Shown here: piece by piece, positions 1-7,680 of the stretch
How the letters are laid out: each line of letters begins with the position of its first letter
Numbering within the stretch: the stretch's first letter is position 1
Source: Rouxiella silvae
Lineage (GTDB): Bacteria > Pseudomonadota > Gammaproteobacteria > Enterobacterales > Enterobacteriaceae
NCBI RefSeq assembly: GCF_002093625.1
Contig: NZ_MRWD01000049.1
Location: 1 to 43,682, forward strand
Length of the DNA: 43,682 nucleotides
Direction: 5' to 3'
Notes under the pieces: generated by a model
The model's database searches: none
The model's input: the letters and a program-made list of their open reading frames with translations, nothing else
What the model was told of the DNA's origin: nothing
Position numbers and translations under genes: made by a program

Positions 1-256
1 CCTATAATAATACCAAATGTCGAATCGCGCCCTTGGCGCAACTATAACATTATAATTTATAAGGCCTTTAGGGAATGCTCAGTGCGCCACAAGGTCAAGC
101 GGTGTTATTGGCTTTGCTTAAAAGTGACGCTGCGTAATTATTATTGTCATAAATAATATTTTAAAATTCATATTAACCTCATTTGAGAAACCTATATTCA
201 GGGAAACTTTATTGGCCGTTGCATTGACGGTATTGACTTAACAGAGGAGGGGGTTT
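1..256. other. AT-rich non-coding leader upstream of the rhlA-like gene
   Basis: No convincing gene is seen here. The stretch is AT-rich and ends in a very strong ribosome-binding site (AGAGGAGGGGG) immediately before the ATG at 257. I could not find a convincing sigma-70 promoter or a lux-box-like dyad. A TATATT hexamer near 191-196 is a possible -10 element but has no good -35. Confidence 0.5.
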
Positions 257-1078
257 ATGAAACCAGAATCAGAAGTAGTGCACGTCGGTGACTGGCGCGT
301 GTACATTGAGAAGTATATTTATCCTGATGCAAAAGAAACTGTTATCTGCGTTAACGGTGCGCTGTCTACCACGTTGGCTTTTCGCAACTGTGTACGCAAC
401 CTTAAGGATAAAGTGAATATCATTCTCTTTGATTTACCTTTTATCGGCGGATCGCGAGAACACAATACGTTGACGCGGCCTATTCCTAAAGCCGAAGAAG
501 TTGAAATCCTCAAGCAGCTAATAGACATCTATAAACCAGAGTATCTGTTGTCGGTATCTTGGGGCGGTTTAGCGACGTTAATGGCACTGGCATCCCAACC
601 GGCCTCCGTGACTAAAGCTATCGTGACTTCATTTTCCACCCGCGTCACGCCGGCAATGGAAACTTACATTCAACGTGCCAAACAGCTGCTTGATGAAGGT
701 AAAAACGATGAAGTGGCCACCTTGCTTAACAACGAGGTCGGTAAATTCCTACCGTCGATACTCAAGCGCGCCAATCATCATCACATCAGCAGCCTTGACC
801 AAGACACCTACCGCCAAGCCAGTTTCCACATTGATCAAATCAGCCGACTGAAAGAAGAAGATTACATTGATATCTTCCATTCAATAAAAACCCCCTTGGT
901 TTTCATTAACGGCGACTTAGACGAATACACAACAGCTGAAGATATCAGACACATTGCCAACCACATTGAAAATTGTGAGTTTGCCACTGTGCCTCAGGCA
1001 GGGCATTTCCTCGATATGGAAAACCGTTCTGCCTCTCAACACCTCTATGGGATCTTAAGTAATCATTTTGCCGCTTAA
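257..1078 (+). CDS. rhlA: RhlA-like 3-(3-hydroxyalkanoyloxy)alkanoate synthase
   Basis: This 273-residue alpha/beta-hydrolase resembles Pseudomonas RhlA along its whole length. RhlA joins two beta-hydroxyacyl units from the fatty-acid pool into the lipid part of rhamnolipids. Landmarks are VNGA near residue 32, LFDLPF at 57-62, the nucleophile motif SWGG with Ser101, DEYTTAED with Asp222, and GHFLD with His250. These match the RhlA Ser102/Asp223/His251 triad as I remember it. A strong SD precedes the ATG. A hairpin terminator follows, so the gene is probably monocistronic. No glycosyltransferase (RhlB-like) lies to its right, and the left side is outside the window. Rouxiella and Serratia make glucose-linked or free hydroxy-fatty-acid surfactants, so a surfactant role is likely. 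The product chain length cannot be read from sequence. Confidence 0.85.
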   Translation: MKPESEVVHVGDWRVYIEKYIYPDAKETVICVNGALSTTLAFRNCVRNLKDKVNIILFDLPFIGGSREHNTLTRPIPKAEEVEILKQLIDIYKPEYLLSVSWGGLATLMALASQPASVTKAIVTSFSTRVTPAMETYIQRAKQLLDEGKNDEVATLLNNEVGKFLPSILKRANHHHISSLDQDTYRQASFHIDQISRLKEEDYIDIFHSIKTPLVFINGDLDEYTTAEDIRHIANHIENCEFATVPQAGHFLDMENRSASQHLYGILSNHFAA

Positions 1079-1108
1079 CTGACCCCGTTTTAAAGCTGTA
1101 AACCCCAG

Positions 1109-1137
1109 TTGGGAGCCGTTTGGCTCCCCTTTTTATT
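1109..1137 (+). terminator. Rho-independent terminator after rhlA-like gene
   Basis: A perfect 7-bp stem GGGAGCC/GGCTCCC (1111-1117 and 1122-1128) with loop GTTT is followed by CTTTTTATTTT. Confidence 0.85.
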
Positions 1138-1274
1138 TTCACCCCGTTCCGAATCATCCTAATCCTCACTCCTCTCGTGGCACACGAATCTATGGCTGCT
1201 AGGCTTAACAGAGTCCTGCTTTTTGTAGGGTCTTTGTTGAATAAACAACCACGCACAAAAGAAAGGAGCATGTC

Positions 1275-2810
1275 GTGACTTTTAAAAAAACGGTCAAACT
1301 CTCGGAACTCGAAACGGACCAGCCGAAGCAAATAGAAATAGCTGGTACCCAAATTATGCTTATTCGTCAGGGCGACAGCGTGCATGCGTATCAGGCGAAC
1401 TGCCCGCATGCAGGTGCGCCCTTGGCAGAAGGTGCGGTCTGCGAAGGCAAGCTTGTTTGCCCTTGGCATAAGGCCGTATTTAACCTGCATGACGGCAGCC
1501 TGGACCAGCCACCGGCGCTCGCCGGACTGAAGCAATATGCCGCCAAGGTTGAGCGGGGTACAGTGATGGTTGACCCTGAAAATGCGAGCCAGCACACCCA
1601 GTTGGACGCAGGAGACGAAGCCGAGCAAATGGTTATTATCGGCTCAGGAGCCGCGGGCAGTGCGGCACTCAGCGCGCTTGAAGAGAGCGGATTTCACGGC
1701 AGAATCGTGGTCATCGATCGGGAAAAATCTGCGCCTTATGACCGTACCGCGCTGACGAAATTTGTGCCGGACGGCAGCATGGAAGTCGGCGACGTGCCGC
1801 CACTGCTTGAAGAGAGCGCCTTTGCCAGAAAAAATGTGCAGCGGATCGTCAGTACCGTGACTCATATTGACAGCAGACAGAAAAAACTTCGTCTCGCTAA
1901 CCAACAGCAGGTCTCATTCAAAAAATTGCTCATTGCTACCGGCGGTTCACCGGTGCGCCCAGACCTGCCGGGCGGCGAGCTGAGCGGCATTCACGTATTA
2001 CGTAATGTGCAGCAGGAAAAAACTCTGCTCTGCGCCGTTGACCAACTCAAACAGCTGGTCATTATCGGCAACAGTTTTATCGGCATGGAAATGGCAGCAG
2101 CGCTGCGCAAACGCGATATTGCCATCAAAGTGATAGCACCTCATCCCCTCCCCTTTGAGGCGCAGTTTGGTGAGAAAATTGCTCAGTATTTCCGCGCGCT
2201 GCACGAGCACAACGGCGTTGAATTTATTGATGCTGAAGTCACAGGCTTTAAGGGGGATCGTCGCGTTGAGTCCGTTCAATTGAAAGACGGGTCAGAGGTG
2301 AAAACGGACGTAGTCCTGCTGGCAACCGGCGTTCAGCCGGTGACCTCTTTCGTGCACAACCTGCCGATGAACGAAGACGGAAGTCTCAAGGTGGATCAAT
2401 ATCTTCAGGCGGCAGAGGACATCTACGCCGTTGGAGATATTGCCAGCTTCCCGATGGACGGCAAACCAACGCGCATTGAACACTGGCGCGTCGCCCAGCA
2501 GCAGGGTCGGACTGCTGCGAGAAATATGCTCGGTGAGCGAGAGGCGTTTGACCGTGTTCCGTTCTTCTGGACCCAACATTTTGGTACGCGCTACGAGCAC
2601 TTGGGACATCCCGACAAATGGGACAACGTAGACATTATCGGCTCACTTGAAGAACAGGACTTTGTGGCGTTGTTTGGTCTAAAAAACCATCTAGTCGGCG
2701 TGGTAGCGACGGGTCGTGAACGGACTACCGGCAGGTTGTTGCTTGAGATGCAGCATGATATGTCTCTCAAGCAGGCTAGAAGACTGGTGAATGAAACTAA
2801 AGAAGGGTGA
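1275..2810 (+). CDS. Rieske [2Fe-2S] plus FAD/NAD(P)H-dependent oxidoreductase
   Basis: The 511-residue protein has two parts. Residues 1-105 form a Rieske ferredoxin domain with cluster ligands Cys43-x-His45 and Cys62-x-x-His65 (motifs CPHAG and CPWH). Residues 115-511 form a pyridine-nucleotide disulphide reductase-like flavoprotein, with an FAD-binding GSGAAG at 123-128, a second Rossmann motif near 265, and GDIASF plus EHWRVAQQQG near the C-terminus. This is the architecture of AIF-like/AifL and Nfrl-type reductases. It would pass electrons from NAD(P)H through FAD to the Rieske cluster. The start is GTG at 1275, six bases after AGGAG; the ATG at 1270 is out of frame and stops after two codons. 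No oxygenase subunit is adjacent, so the acceptor is unknown. Confidence 0.85.
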   Translation: MTFKKTVKLSELETDQPKQIEIAGTQIMLIRQGDSVHAYQANCPHAGAPLAEGAVCEGKLVCPWHKAVFNLHDGSLDQPPALAGLKQYAAKVERGTVMVDPENASQHTQLDAGDEAEQMVIIGSGAAGSAALSALEESGFHGRIVVIDREKSAPYDRTALTKFVPDGSMEVGDVPPLLEESAFARKNVQRIVSTVTHIDSRQKKLRLANQQQVSFKKLLIATGGSPVRPDLPGGELSGIHVLRNVQQEKTLLCAVDQLKQLVIIGNSFIGMEMAAALRKRDIAIKVIAPHPLPFEAQFGEKIAQYFRALHEHNGVEFIDAEVTGFKGDRRVESVQLKDGSEVKTDVVLLATGVQPVTSFVHNLPMNEDGSLKVDQYLQAAEDIYAVGDIASFPMDGKPTRIEHWRVAQQQGRTAARNMLGEREAFDRVPFFWTQHFGTRYEHLGHPDKWDNVDIIGSLEEQDFVALFGLKNHLVGVVATGRERTTGRLLLEMQHDMSLKQARRLVNETKEG

Positions 2811-2830
2811 TCGATGCTCCCCCACCCTAA

Positions 2831-2860
2831 CCCTCCCCCACACGTGGGGGAGGGGATTTT
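2831..2860 (+). terminator. G/C-rich hairpin terminator after the Rieske reductase gene
   Basis: Inverted arms CCCTCCCCCAC (2831-2841) and GTGGGGGAGGG (2844-2854) are followed by GATTTTCTT. The stem is long and nearly loopless, and starts 20 bases after the stop codon. Confidence 0.65.
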
Positions 2861-2861
2861 C

Positions 2862-2932
2862 TTAGCATGGCTACCCCTCTGACTTAACGTGGATAAGGGG
2901 ATTTTTAGCACGGCTACCCCTCTGACTTAACG
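2862..2932. repeat. Tandem duplication of the lysR 3' end
   Basis: A 28-bp unit (TTAGCAYGGCTACCCCTCTG, then ACTTAACG) occurs at 2862-2889 and 2905-2932 with one mismatch and a 43-bp period. GGGGATTTT precedes both copies. The right copy contains the last codons and stop of the leftward lysR gene, so the left copy is a duplicate of that gene's tail just downstream of it. Confidence 0.8.
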
Positions 2933-3825
2933 AGGGCAAGGCTATCTTGAACCACGTCGTGCAGGCATCGTCCGATAAGAATATGCAGCGGAGACTGTCT
3001 GTTGGCGTGGCGCATAACTAATACTAGCTCGCGATTAAATACCATCTCTGCCAAGGGGATAACCCGCACACTAGCCTGACGTTCTAGCCATAATCCCGCC
3101 AGCGGGACCAAGGCAACCCCTAATCCGCATTCAACCATTTTAACAATCGCGTCTATTTCATCAATTTCCAGCACCACTTTTGGCTCTAGCCGGTGGCGAC
3201 GCAGGAAATGGCTCACCATGCGACCGCCGAAAGAAGTGCGGTCGTATCTTATAAAAGGGTTTTCTCGCAGCAGGGTTAACGGGTCTTCGCCGTCAAGATT
3301 TTTTGGCACAATCAATACGAAGGGTTCGTTTAACAGTGTTTCACTGTGCAAATCTTTCGGCAGTGGAAAGCCGGGTTTGATAACGATCGCTAGGTCAATA
3401 TTTCCGGCATCGACCTGCGTTAACAAATGAAACGACACACCCGGCACCAGTTTCGTTTCCAACGCGGGGGCGTTTTGATGCAATCGGAGCAATACTTTGG
3501 GCAGCATGCCGGTTTGAAACGTCGAGATGGCCCCGATTTTAATCACACCACGAAAGTCATTCAGGCTTTCGGGCTGAGACATGTTGGCGAAAATATCCAA
3601 GATCTGTTCTGCCATCGGTAAGATTCGACTGCCAGCGGCATTGAGCACCGCTGCGCGCCCTGTTCGGTCAAAAAGCGGCATGCCGAGATGGTCCTCAAGC
3701 CCGCGGATTTGTGCACTGACCGCCGACTGAGTCAGTCCAATACGCTGACCGGCCGCGGCAAAGGTGCCGTCCTGCGTTACCGCGATAAAAGTTTTCAACT
3801 CACGTAGCATCGCCGCCCCACTCAT
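2914..3825 (-). CDS. LysR-type transcriptional regulator
   Basis: This 303-residue protein has an N-terminal winged helix-turn-helix (LKTFIAVTQDGTFAAAGQRI, then LTQSAVSAQI) and a LysR substrate-binding domain from about residue 90. The first ATG (3825) has no clear SD. The ATG at 3810 (MLRELKTF) fits usual LysR starts and follows GTGGGGCGG, so it may be the true start. It is divergent from the VOC-family gene with a 100-bp shared control region that carries a LysR-like dyad. By the usual logic of such pairs it probably controls that gene and itself. The ligand is unknown. Confidence 0.85.
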   Translation of the reverse strand: MSGAAMLRELKTFIAVTQDGTFAAAGQRIGLTQSAVSAQIRGLEDHLGMPLFDRTGRAAVLNAAGSRILPMAEQILDIFANMSQPESLNDFRGVIKIGAISTFQTGMLPKVLLRLHQNAPALETKLVPGVSFHLLTQVDAGNIDLAIVIKPGFPLPKDLHSETLLNEPFVLIVPKNLDGEDPLTLLRENPFIRYDRTSFGGRMVSHFLRRHRLEPKVVLEIDEIDAIVKMVECGLGVALVPLAGLWLERQASVRVIPLAEMVFNRELVLVMRHANRQSPLHILIGRCLHDVVQDSLALVKSEG

Positions 3826-3849
3826 CTGTTTTTTTGATGAATCACAGTA

Positions 3850-3879
3850 ATAATATTTGTTTTTAATTAAAAATATTAT
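3850..3879. promoter_or_regulatory. Palindromic site between lysR and VOC genes (LysR-type box candidate)
   Basis: Perfect 9-bp arms ATAATATTT (3850-3858) and AAATATTAT (3871-3879) are separated by 12 bases, in the middle of the divergent intergenic region. The shape and AT content fit the T-N11-A class of LysR operators. The assignment to this regulator is inferred from position. Confidence 0.5.
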
Positions 3880-3928
3880 CGATAAGAATGGAGAAATTCA
3901 ACTAACCCTAACATCTACAGGACAACCT

Positions 3929-4354
3929 ATGGCCCTCAGCCCGTTCCACCTTGCCATCCCCGTTTATAATCTCGCCACCTGCCGTGCATTTTACGGTGAA
4001 ACCTTTGGGCTTTCGGAAGGACGCTCAAGCGACCAGTGGGTCGATTTCGACTTTTATGGCCATCAGTTGGTTATCCACGAGCATCCAAAGACTGTGACGC
4101 AGGAGTCTGCACACACCAACCCCGTTGACGGCCATGACGTGCCGGTGCCGCATTTTGGTATCGTACTAAGCTGGGAAGAGTGGGAGGCGCTGGCAGAGCG
4201 TTTGAAATCGTTCGACACCAAGTTCGTGATTGAACCTTACATCCGCTTTAAAGGCCAAGTCGGCGAACAGGCAACCATGTTCCTGCTGGACCCGTGCGGC
4301 AATGCGTTGGAATTCAAGGCGTTCAAAGACATGAGTCAGCTGTTTGCCAAGTGA
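3929..4354 (+). CDS. VOC-family (glyoxalase/bleomycin-resistance/dioxygenase fold) protein
   Basis: The 141-residue protein begins [15 protein letters not shown] and contains [14 protein letters not shown], and [13 protein letters not shown] near the end, as in two-module vicinal-oxygen-chelate proteins. Candidate metal ligands are His7 and the terminal Glu of LEFK. The ATG at 3929 was chosen because homologous sequence starts there; the reading frame is open from 3857, but the extra N-terminus looks non-coding. Substrate and reaction (lyase, dioxygenase or sequestration) cannot be told. It is divergent from a LysR regulator and followed by a terminator. Confidence 0.75.
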   Translation: MALSPFHLAIPVYNLATCRAFYGETFGLSEGRSSDQWVDFDFYGHQLVIHEHPKTVTQESAHTNPVDGHDVPVPHFGIVLSWEEWEALAERLKSFDTKFVIEPYIRFKGQVGEQATMFLLDPCGNALEFKAFKDMSQLFAK

Positions 4355-4418
4355 TTTCTGGCGATAGGCAAGGCGGGGAGAACGTTCGCCGCCAAGTTTT
4401 ACTGGGCGACCAAAAAGC

Positions 4419-4453
4419 AAAAAACCCGCGAGCCAAAAGCCTGCGGGTTTTTC
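4419..4453. terminator. Bidirectional terminator between VOC gene and tRNA-Pro
   Basis: AAAAACCCGC and GCGGGTTTTT flank a 13-base loop. T-runs follow the stem on both strands, so it can end the rightward VOC transcript and the leftward tRNA transcript. Confidence 0.8.
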
Positions 4454-4459
4454 TAAATG

Positions 4460-4536
4460 TGGTCGGCGAGAGAGGATTCGAACCTCCGACCCACTGGTCC
4501 CAAACCAGTTGCGCTACCAAGCTGCGCTACTCGCCG
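4460..4536 (-). tRNA. proM: tRNA-Pro (anticodon UGG)
   Basis: The complement gives a 77-base tRNA starting CGGCGAGTAGCGCAGC and ending CTCGCCGACCA with encoded CCA. The acceptor pairs CGGCGAG/CTCGCCG, the anticodon loop is TTTGGGA (anticodon at 4500-4502 on the plus strand), and the T-arm is GGAGGTTCGAATCCTC. It agrees closely with E. coli proM as remembered. It reads CCA/CCG-type proline codons. Confidence 0.97.
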
Positions 4537-4648
4537 AATTGGGCCGCATCTTACTGCCGCTGGTTCTAAGCGTCAATCCCTTTTTTCACCCAAGTCACCG
4601 ACTGCTTATAAAACACACGAACCTCGGCTAAAACGGTGATTTAAACCG

Positions 4649-6334
4649 CTAAAGTGCCTTTTCTACCGCAGGGTCGGCACACCAATTATTCGCCTGATTA
4701 ATACCGCCGTTGGCCGACTGATAACCGAGACAGCCTAAAATAGTGTCAAACAACTCCACGTGACGATGCGGTTTGTCGCTGCCCTGTTGGGCACGCAGTC
4801 GCTCGAAGGCCTGCTGATGTTCAGGCTGAGTGAGGAATGAGTCCGACGCCCAAACGATCATCGGCACCCGGAACTGCTCCGGTGGCGCCATTTCACGCGG
4901 AGTGCCGTGCAAATGCGAGTTTTCGCCTATCGACTCGCCGTGGTCAGCGGCATAAAACACCAGCGCCTTTTTATCCCGCACTTGGTCGATAACCTGCGTG
5001 ATAAAGGCGTCGGTATAGAGCACGCTATTATCAAAAGCATTCACCAGTTGAGCCTCGCTGCACGACTCATCTACGCCCATACACTCGGGAGTAAAGCGCG
5101 CAAAGCTGCGCGGATAACGCTGCGAATAAAGATAGTGCGATCCCTTGGTGTGCAACACCACCAAATGCTTGCCTTTGGGATAGCGCTGGAGTGAGTCCTG
5201 CAACTCGCCCACCAGCAGCATGTCGTCCACCGTCTTACCATCGTTACGCTTTTCAGAAGCAATCAGCTCACGGAAGGAGTAGTTATTAGTGTTGGCATTG
5301 TTATAGAACCAGACTTCACTCTGCATCGCAAACAGCTCGGAGCTGAAGCCCAGAGAGCGCATTACCGAAAAAATGTTCTGCTCTTTCAGCGTTCGCTGGG
5401 CGTTGTTTTCTGCTCCCCCTTCGCGAACAAACATACAGCGCAGCGAAAGCTTGGTTGCGGTATCGCATGACGTGCCTTTGAAGGCGACGAGGTTTTTTTC
5501 CTTCGCCATCAGCGGCGTGGTATCACGGCTATAGCCGAGCAGTCCCATATGGTCCCAGCGGGTGGTCTCCCCGATAATAAACACCACATAGGTATCGTCA
5601 ATATCCGCAGGTGCCTGATAGCTGAAAGCTTTGGCCGGATCGAAGAAATCATCGGCACCACGACTTTCATCGACCTGTGTATAGGCAAATAAACCTAGCG
5701 CGGCCAGCCAGTTAGACGGCAGATAGGAGTGGGCGACCACGCCGCCATAGCTCGGCATATCTACATTGTTCAACCGCTCATTGTCTTTTTGCTCTTCGTC
5801 CATAAGACGTATCGGCAACCAAACCAGCAGACCGGCAATAATCAGCACCAGCAGCGGTTTTATGCGCTGTCCCGGTGTTTTCATCTGTTCAAGCAGCGTA
5901 CTGCGCATACCGTTATAGGCAATCAGCCACAGCGGCAAAGCGCTTATCAGCACCATCCACAGTGCGAACTTGACCCCGATAACCTCTTTACTGAGATCAA
6001 TGTCCGTAGTCATTACCGAGGCGATAATGCCGTAGCCGATCACCACGTTGAAATAGGTCATGTAATAGCTGGCGGCAACGGAGATGAGGACTATCAGGCT
6101 GGCGACGATGCGGAAGAAAATCCTGCCGCCAAAAGAGAAAATACGCAATATAAAGAAGGTGAATAATACCGTTGTCATCACCTCAACCGCGGCGGCCACC
6201 CATTGTGAGGTCAGCAATGATTCGGCGAGAGGGGAAAAGCGGCGAATGAAAACTGACAGGTTTAAAAAAATTCCGATATAAATCGCTAACAATAAACAGA
6301 TTTTTTGCTGCGATAGAGTCTTCACTCTATTCAT
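4649..6334 (-). CDS. eptB: Kdo phosphoethanolamine transferase EptB
   Basis: The 561-residue inner-membrane enzyme closely matches E. coli EptB (563 residues). EptB moves phosphoethanolamine from phosphatidylethanolamine to the outer Kdo of the LPS inner core. Five membrane segments occupy roughly residues 10-175. The periplasmic sulphatase-like domain carries GETTRWDHMG (Glu256 and nucleophile Thr257), SCDTATKLSLRC, and DHGES plus HLHGTP metal-ligand motifs. EptB-specific stretches include VVIGYGIIASVMTTDIDLSK. It is transcribed after the ohr terminator, so it has its own promoter. In E. coli EptB is controlled through PhoP/MgrR and sigma E; that control is not visible here. Confidence 0.95.
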   Translation of the reverse strand: MNRVKTLSQQKICLLLAIYIGIFLNLSVFIRRFSPLAESLLTSQWVAAAVEVMTTVLFTFFILRIFSFGGRIFFRIVASLIVLISVAASYYMTYFNVVIGYGIIASVMTTDIDLSKEVIGVKFALWMVLISALPLWLIAYNGMRSTLLEQMKTPGQRIKPLLVLIIAGLLVWLPIRLMDEEQKDNERLNNVDMPSYGGVVAHSYLPSNWLAALGLFAYTQVDESRGADDFFDPAKAFSYQAPADIDDTYVVFIIGETTRWDHMGLLGYSRDTTPLMAKEKNLVAFKGTSCDTATKLSLRCMFVREGGAENNAQRTLKEQNIFSVMRSLGFSSELFAMQSEVWFYNNANTNNYSFRELIASEKRNDGKTVDDMLLVGELQDSLQRYPKGKHLVVLHTKGSHYLYSQRYPRSFARFTPECMGVDESCSEAQLVNAFDNSVLYTDAFITQVIDQVRDKKALVFYAADHGESIGENSHLHGTPREMAPPEQFRVPMIVWASDSFLTQPEHQQAFERLRAQQGSDKPHRHVELFDTILGCLGYQSANGGINQANNWCADPAVEKAL

Positions 6335-6426
6335 GTAGGGTTTTTTCCCAGATCACTTTTGAAATATTTGGAATCATTGTGACATGTAAAATAAGAAATG
6401 GTTTACATAATCTGCCAACGAAAATT

Positions 6427-6450
6427 TTAAAAACCCTTAAAAAACCTTAA
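6427..6450 (-). promoter_or_regulatory. Three phased TTAA repeats upstream of eptB
   Basis: TTAA occurs at 6427-6430, 6437-6440 and 6447-6450. On the eptB strand this reads TTAAGG-N4-TTAAGG-N4-TTAAAA, exactly one helical turn apart. It overlaps the T-run of the ohr terminator. It resembles a PmrA/BasR box in motif but has a 10-bp rather than 11-bp period, so the role is uncertain (operator or curved DNA). Confidence 0.3.
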
Positions 6451-6482
6451 AAAGAAAAGCGGGAGGCCATTGGCCTCCCGCT
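6451..6482 (-). terminator. Rho-independent terminator of ohr
   Basis: Perfect 12-bp arms AGCGGGAGGCCA and TGGCCTCCCGCT (6458-6469, 6471-6482). On the minus strand they are followed by TTTCTTTTT. Confidence 0.9.
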
Positions 6483-6510
6483 GATTCAAATAAAACAGTT
6501 CGCCTGGCTA

Positions 6511-6936
6511 TTACTTAACGTTCAACGTCACGTCGATGTTGCCACGCGTGGCGTTAGAGTACGGACAAACCTGGTGTGCTTTGGCAACCAAGTCTTCAGC
6601 AACGGCACGCTCGATACCCGGCAGGGTAATGTCGAGCTGAACTTCGATACCAAATCCACCCGGGATTGCACCGATACCGACGGCACCTTCAATTTTCGCT
6701 TCGGCAGGAATGCGTACTTTTTCCAGCGAGGCCACGTGCTTGAGGGCACCAAGGAAACAAGCGGAGTAACCCGCAGCAAACAGTTGTTCAGGGTTGCTTA
6801 CTTCTCCGCCTGCACCGCCCATCTCTTTTGGCAGGCCCAGCTTAACGTCAAGGACGCCGTCTGATGAAGTAGCACGACCGTCACGACCGCCGGTTGCTGT
6901 TGCATGAGCGCGGTAAACAACTTTTTCGATAGACAT
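6511..6936 (-). CDS. ohr: Organic hydroperoxide resistance protein Ohr
   Basis: This 141-residue OsmC/Ohr-family thiol peroxidase reduces organic and fatty-acid hydroperoxides to alcohols. Catalytic residues are visible: Arg18 in GGRDGR, Glu50, the peroxidatic Cys60 in [10 protein letters not shown] and the resolving Cys124 in [11 protein letters not shown]. Family length is normal. It is preceded by AAGGAAC and followed by its own terminator. The downstream-facing ohrR gene 150 bp upstream is on the same strand, the usual ohr/ohrR neighbourhood, so peroxide-inducible repression by OhrR is expected. Confidence 0.95.
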   Translation of the reverse strand: MSIEKVVYRAHATATGGRDGRATSSDGVLDVKLGLPKEMGGAGGEVSNPEQLFAAGYSACFLGALKHVASLEKVRIPAEAKIEGAVGIGAIPGGFGIEVQLDITLPGIERAVAEDLVAKAHQVCPYSNATRGNIDVTLNVK

Positions 6937-7008
6937 AATCTGTTCCTTTTTGGCTTTCAGAGTTAATTAATTAGGGTCGGTTATTCGATCAACTATAAAC
7001 ACTACTTA

Positions 7009-7057
7009 ATCGCGCGCGATGTTTTTTCGTGTAGCAAAGGTGCAGAATTTTGCACCT
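7009..7057. promoter_or_regulatory. Two palindromes in the ohrR-ohr gap (OhrR operator candidates)
   Basis: A perfect 12-bp palindrome ATCGCGCGCGAT lies at 7009-7020. A near-perfect 20-bp palindrome starting AGGTGCAGAA lies at 7038-7057 (one mismatched pair). Both sit upstream of ohr. Either could be the OhrR operator; the second could also be a weak hairpin at the end of the ohrR transcript. Confidence 0.4.
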
Positions 7058-7086
7058 CATGTAATGCTAAAATCTTTACCCGCTGC

Positions 7087-7551
7087 TCAGACGTTCTTCT
7101 GTAGATTCCCTCTCAGGGTCTCCAGTTGAAGTTTGAGCGCCGTTGCATCTTCCATAGTACATTCGGCGGCGCAGCCAATAGATTCTGGAATACCCACAGC
7201 CTTCTGCTGTAGCGCACGTCCGGCGTCGGTAAGCGTAATAATCACCTGACGCTCATCGGCCTGCGCACGACGACGAACCAGTAAATCAGCACTCTCGAGA
7301 CGTTTAAGCAACGGCGTCAGCGTCGCGGAATCGAGAAACAGCTTTTCGCCAATCTCGGACACCATCACTTCGTCCTGCTGCCACAGCACTAACATCACCA
7401 GATACTGCGGATAAGTCAGTTCCAACTGGCTAAGCAGCTTACGATAAACTTTATTTAATGCCAGATTGGCGGAATACAGCGCAAAGCACATTTGCTGATC
7501 AAGATGCAGCATTTGCGATGTCGCGTCGCGACTGCCATTTTTATCGTTCAT
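7087..7551 (-). CDS. ohrR: MarR-family peroxide-sensing repressor OhrR
   Basis: The product is 154 residues from the ATG at 7551, chosen because AAAGAG lies nine bases before it; the frame is open from 7611 without an SD. The MarR winged-helix region holds [20 protein letters not shown] and [11 protein letters not shown]. The reactive cysteine is Cys22 in [10 protein letters not shown], the OhrR hallmark. Cys125 and Cys129 near the C-terminus suggest the two-cysteine type (Xanthomonas-like Cys22/Cys127 disulphide). Oxidation by organic peroxide should release ohr. It is divergent from the HD-domain gene. Confidence 0.92.
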   Translation of the reverse strand: MNDKNGSRDATSQMLHLDQQMCFALYSANLALNKVYRKLLSQLELTYPQYLVMLVLWQQDEVMVSEIGEKLFLDSATLTPLLKRLESADLLVRRRAQADERQVIITLTDAGRALQQKAVGIPESIGCAAECTMEDATALKLQLETLRGNLQKNV

Positions 7552-7578
7552 AGAAACCATCTCTTTGTTCATGCAAAC

Positions 7579-7607
7579 AATATAAATAGCGCACGATATT
7601 ATAGCAA
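7579..7607 (-). promoter_or_regulatory. Sigma-70 promoter candidate for ohrR
   Basis: On the minus strand TTGCTA (7602-7607) and TATATT (7579-7584) are spaced by 17 bases, about 30 bases upstream of the ohrR start. Confidence 0.5.
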
Positions 7608-7680
7608 GCACATTTACAATTGGCCGTTTTTACCCAGCTCGTGCTATAACATCAAAAAGCACAATTTTCGGGGAACGCTC

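Noticed and set aside
945-1628. A 227-codon leftward open frame across the end of the rhlA-like gene and the start of the Rieske gene.
   Set aside because: It is antisense to two well-supported genes and a terminator, and its translation shows no domain.
4460-4536. tRNA-Pro as an integration site for a genomic island.
   Set aside because: No integrase gene and no direct repeat of the tRNA 3' end was seen in the flanks; both neighbours look like ordinary chromosomal genes.
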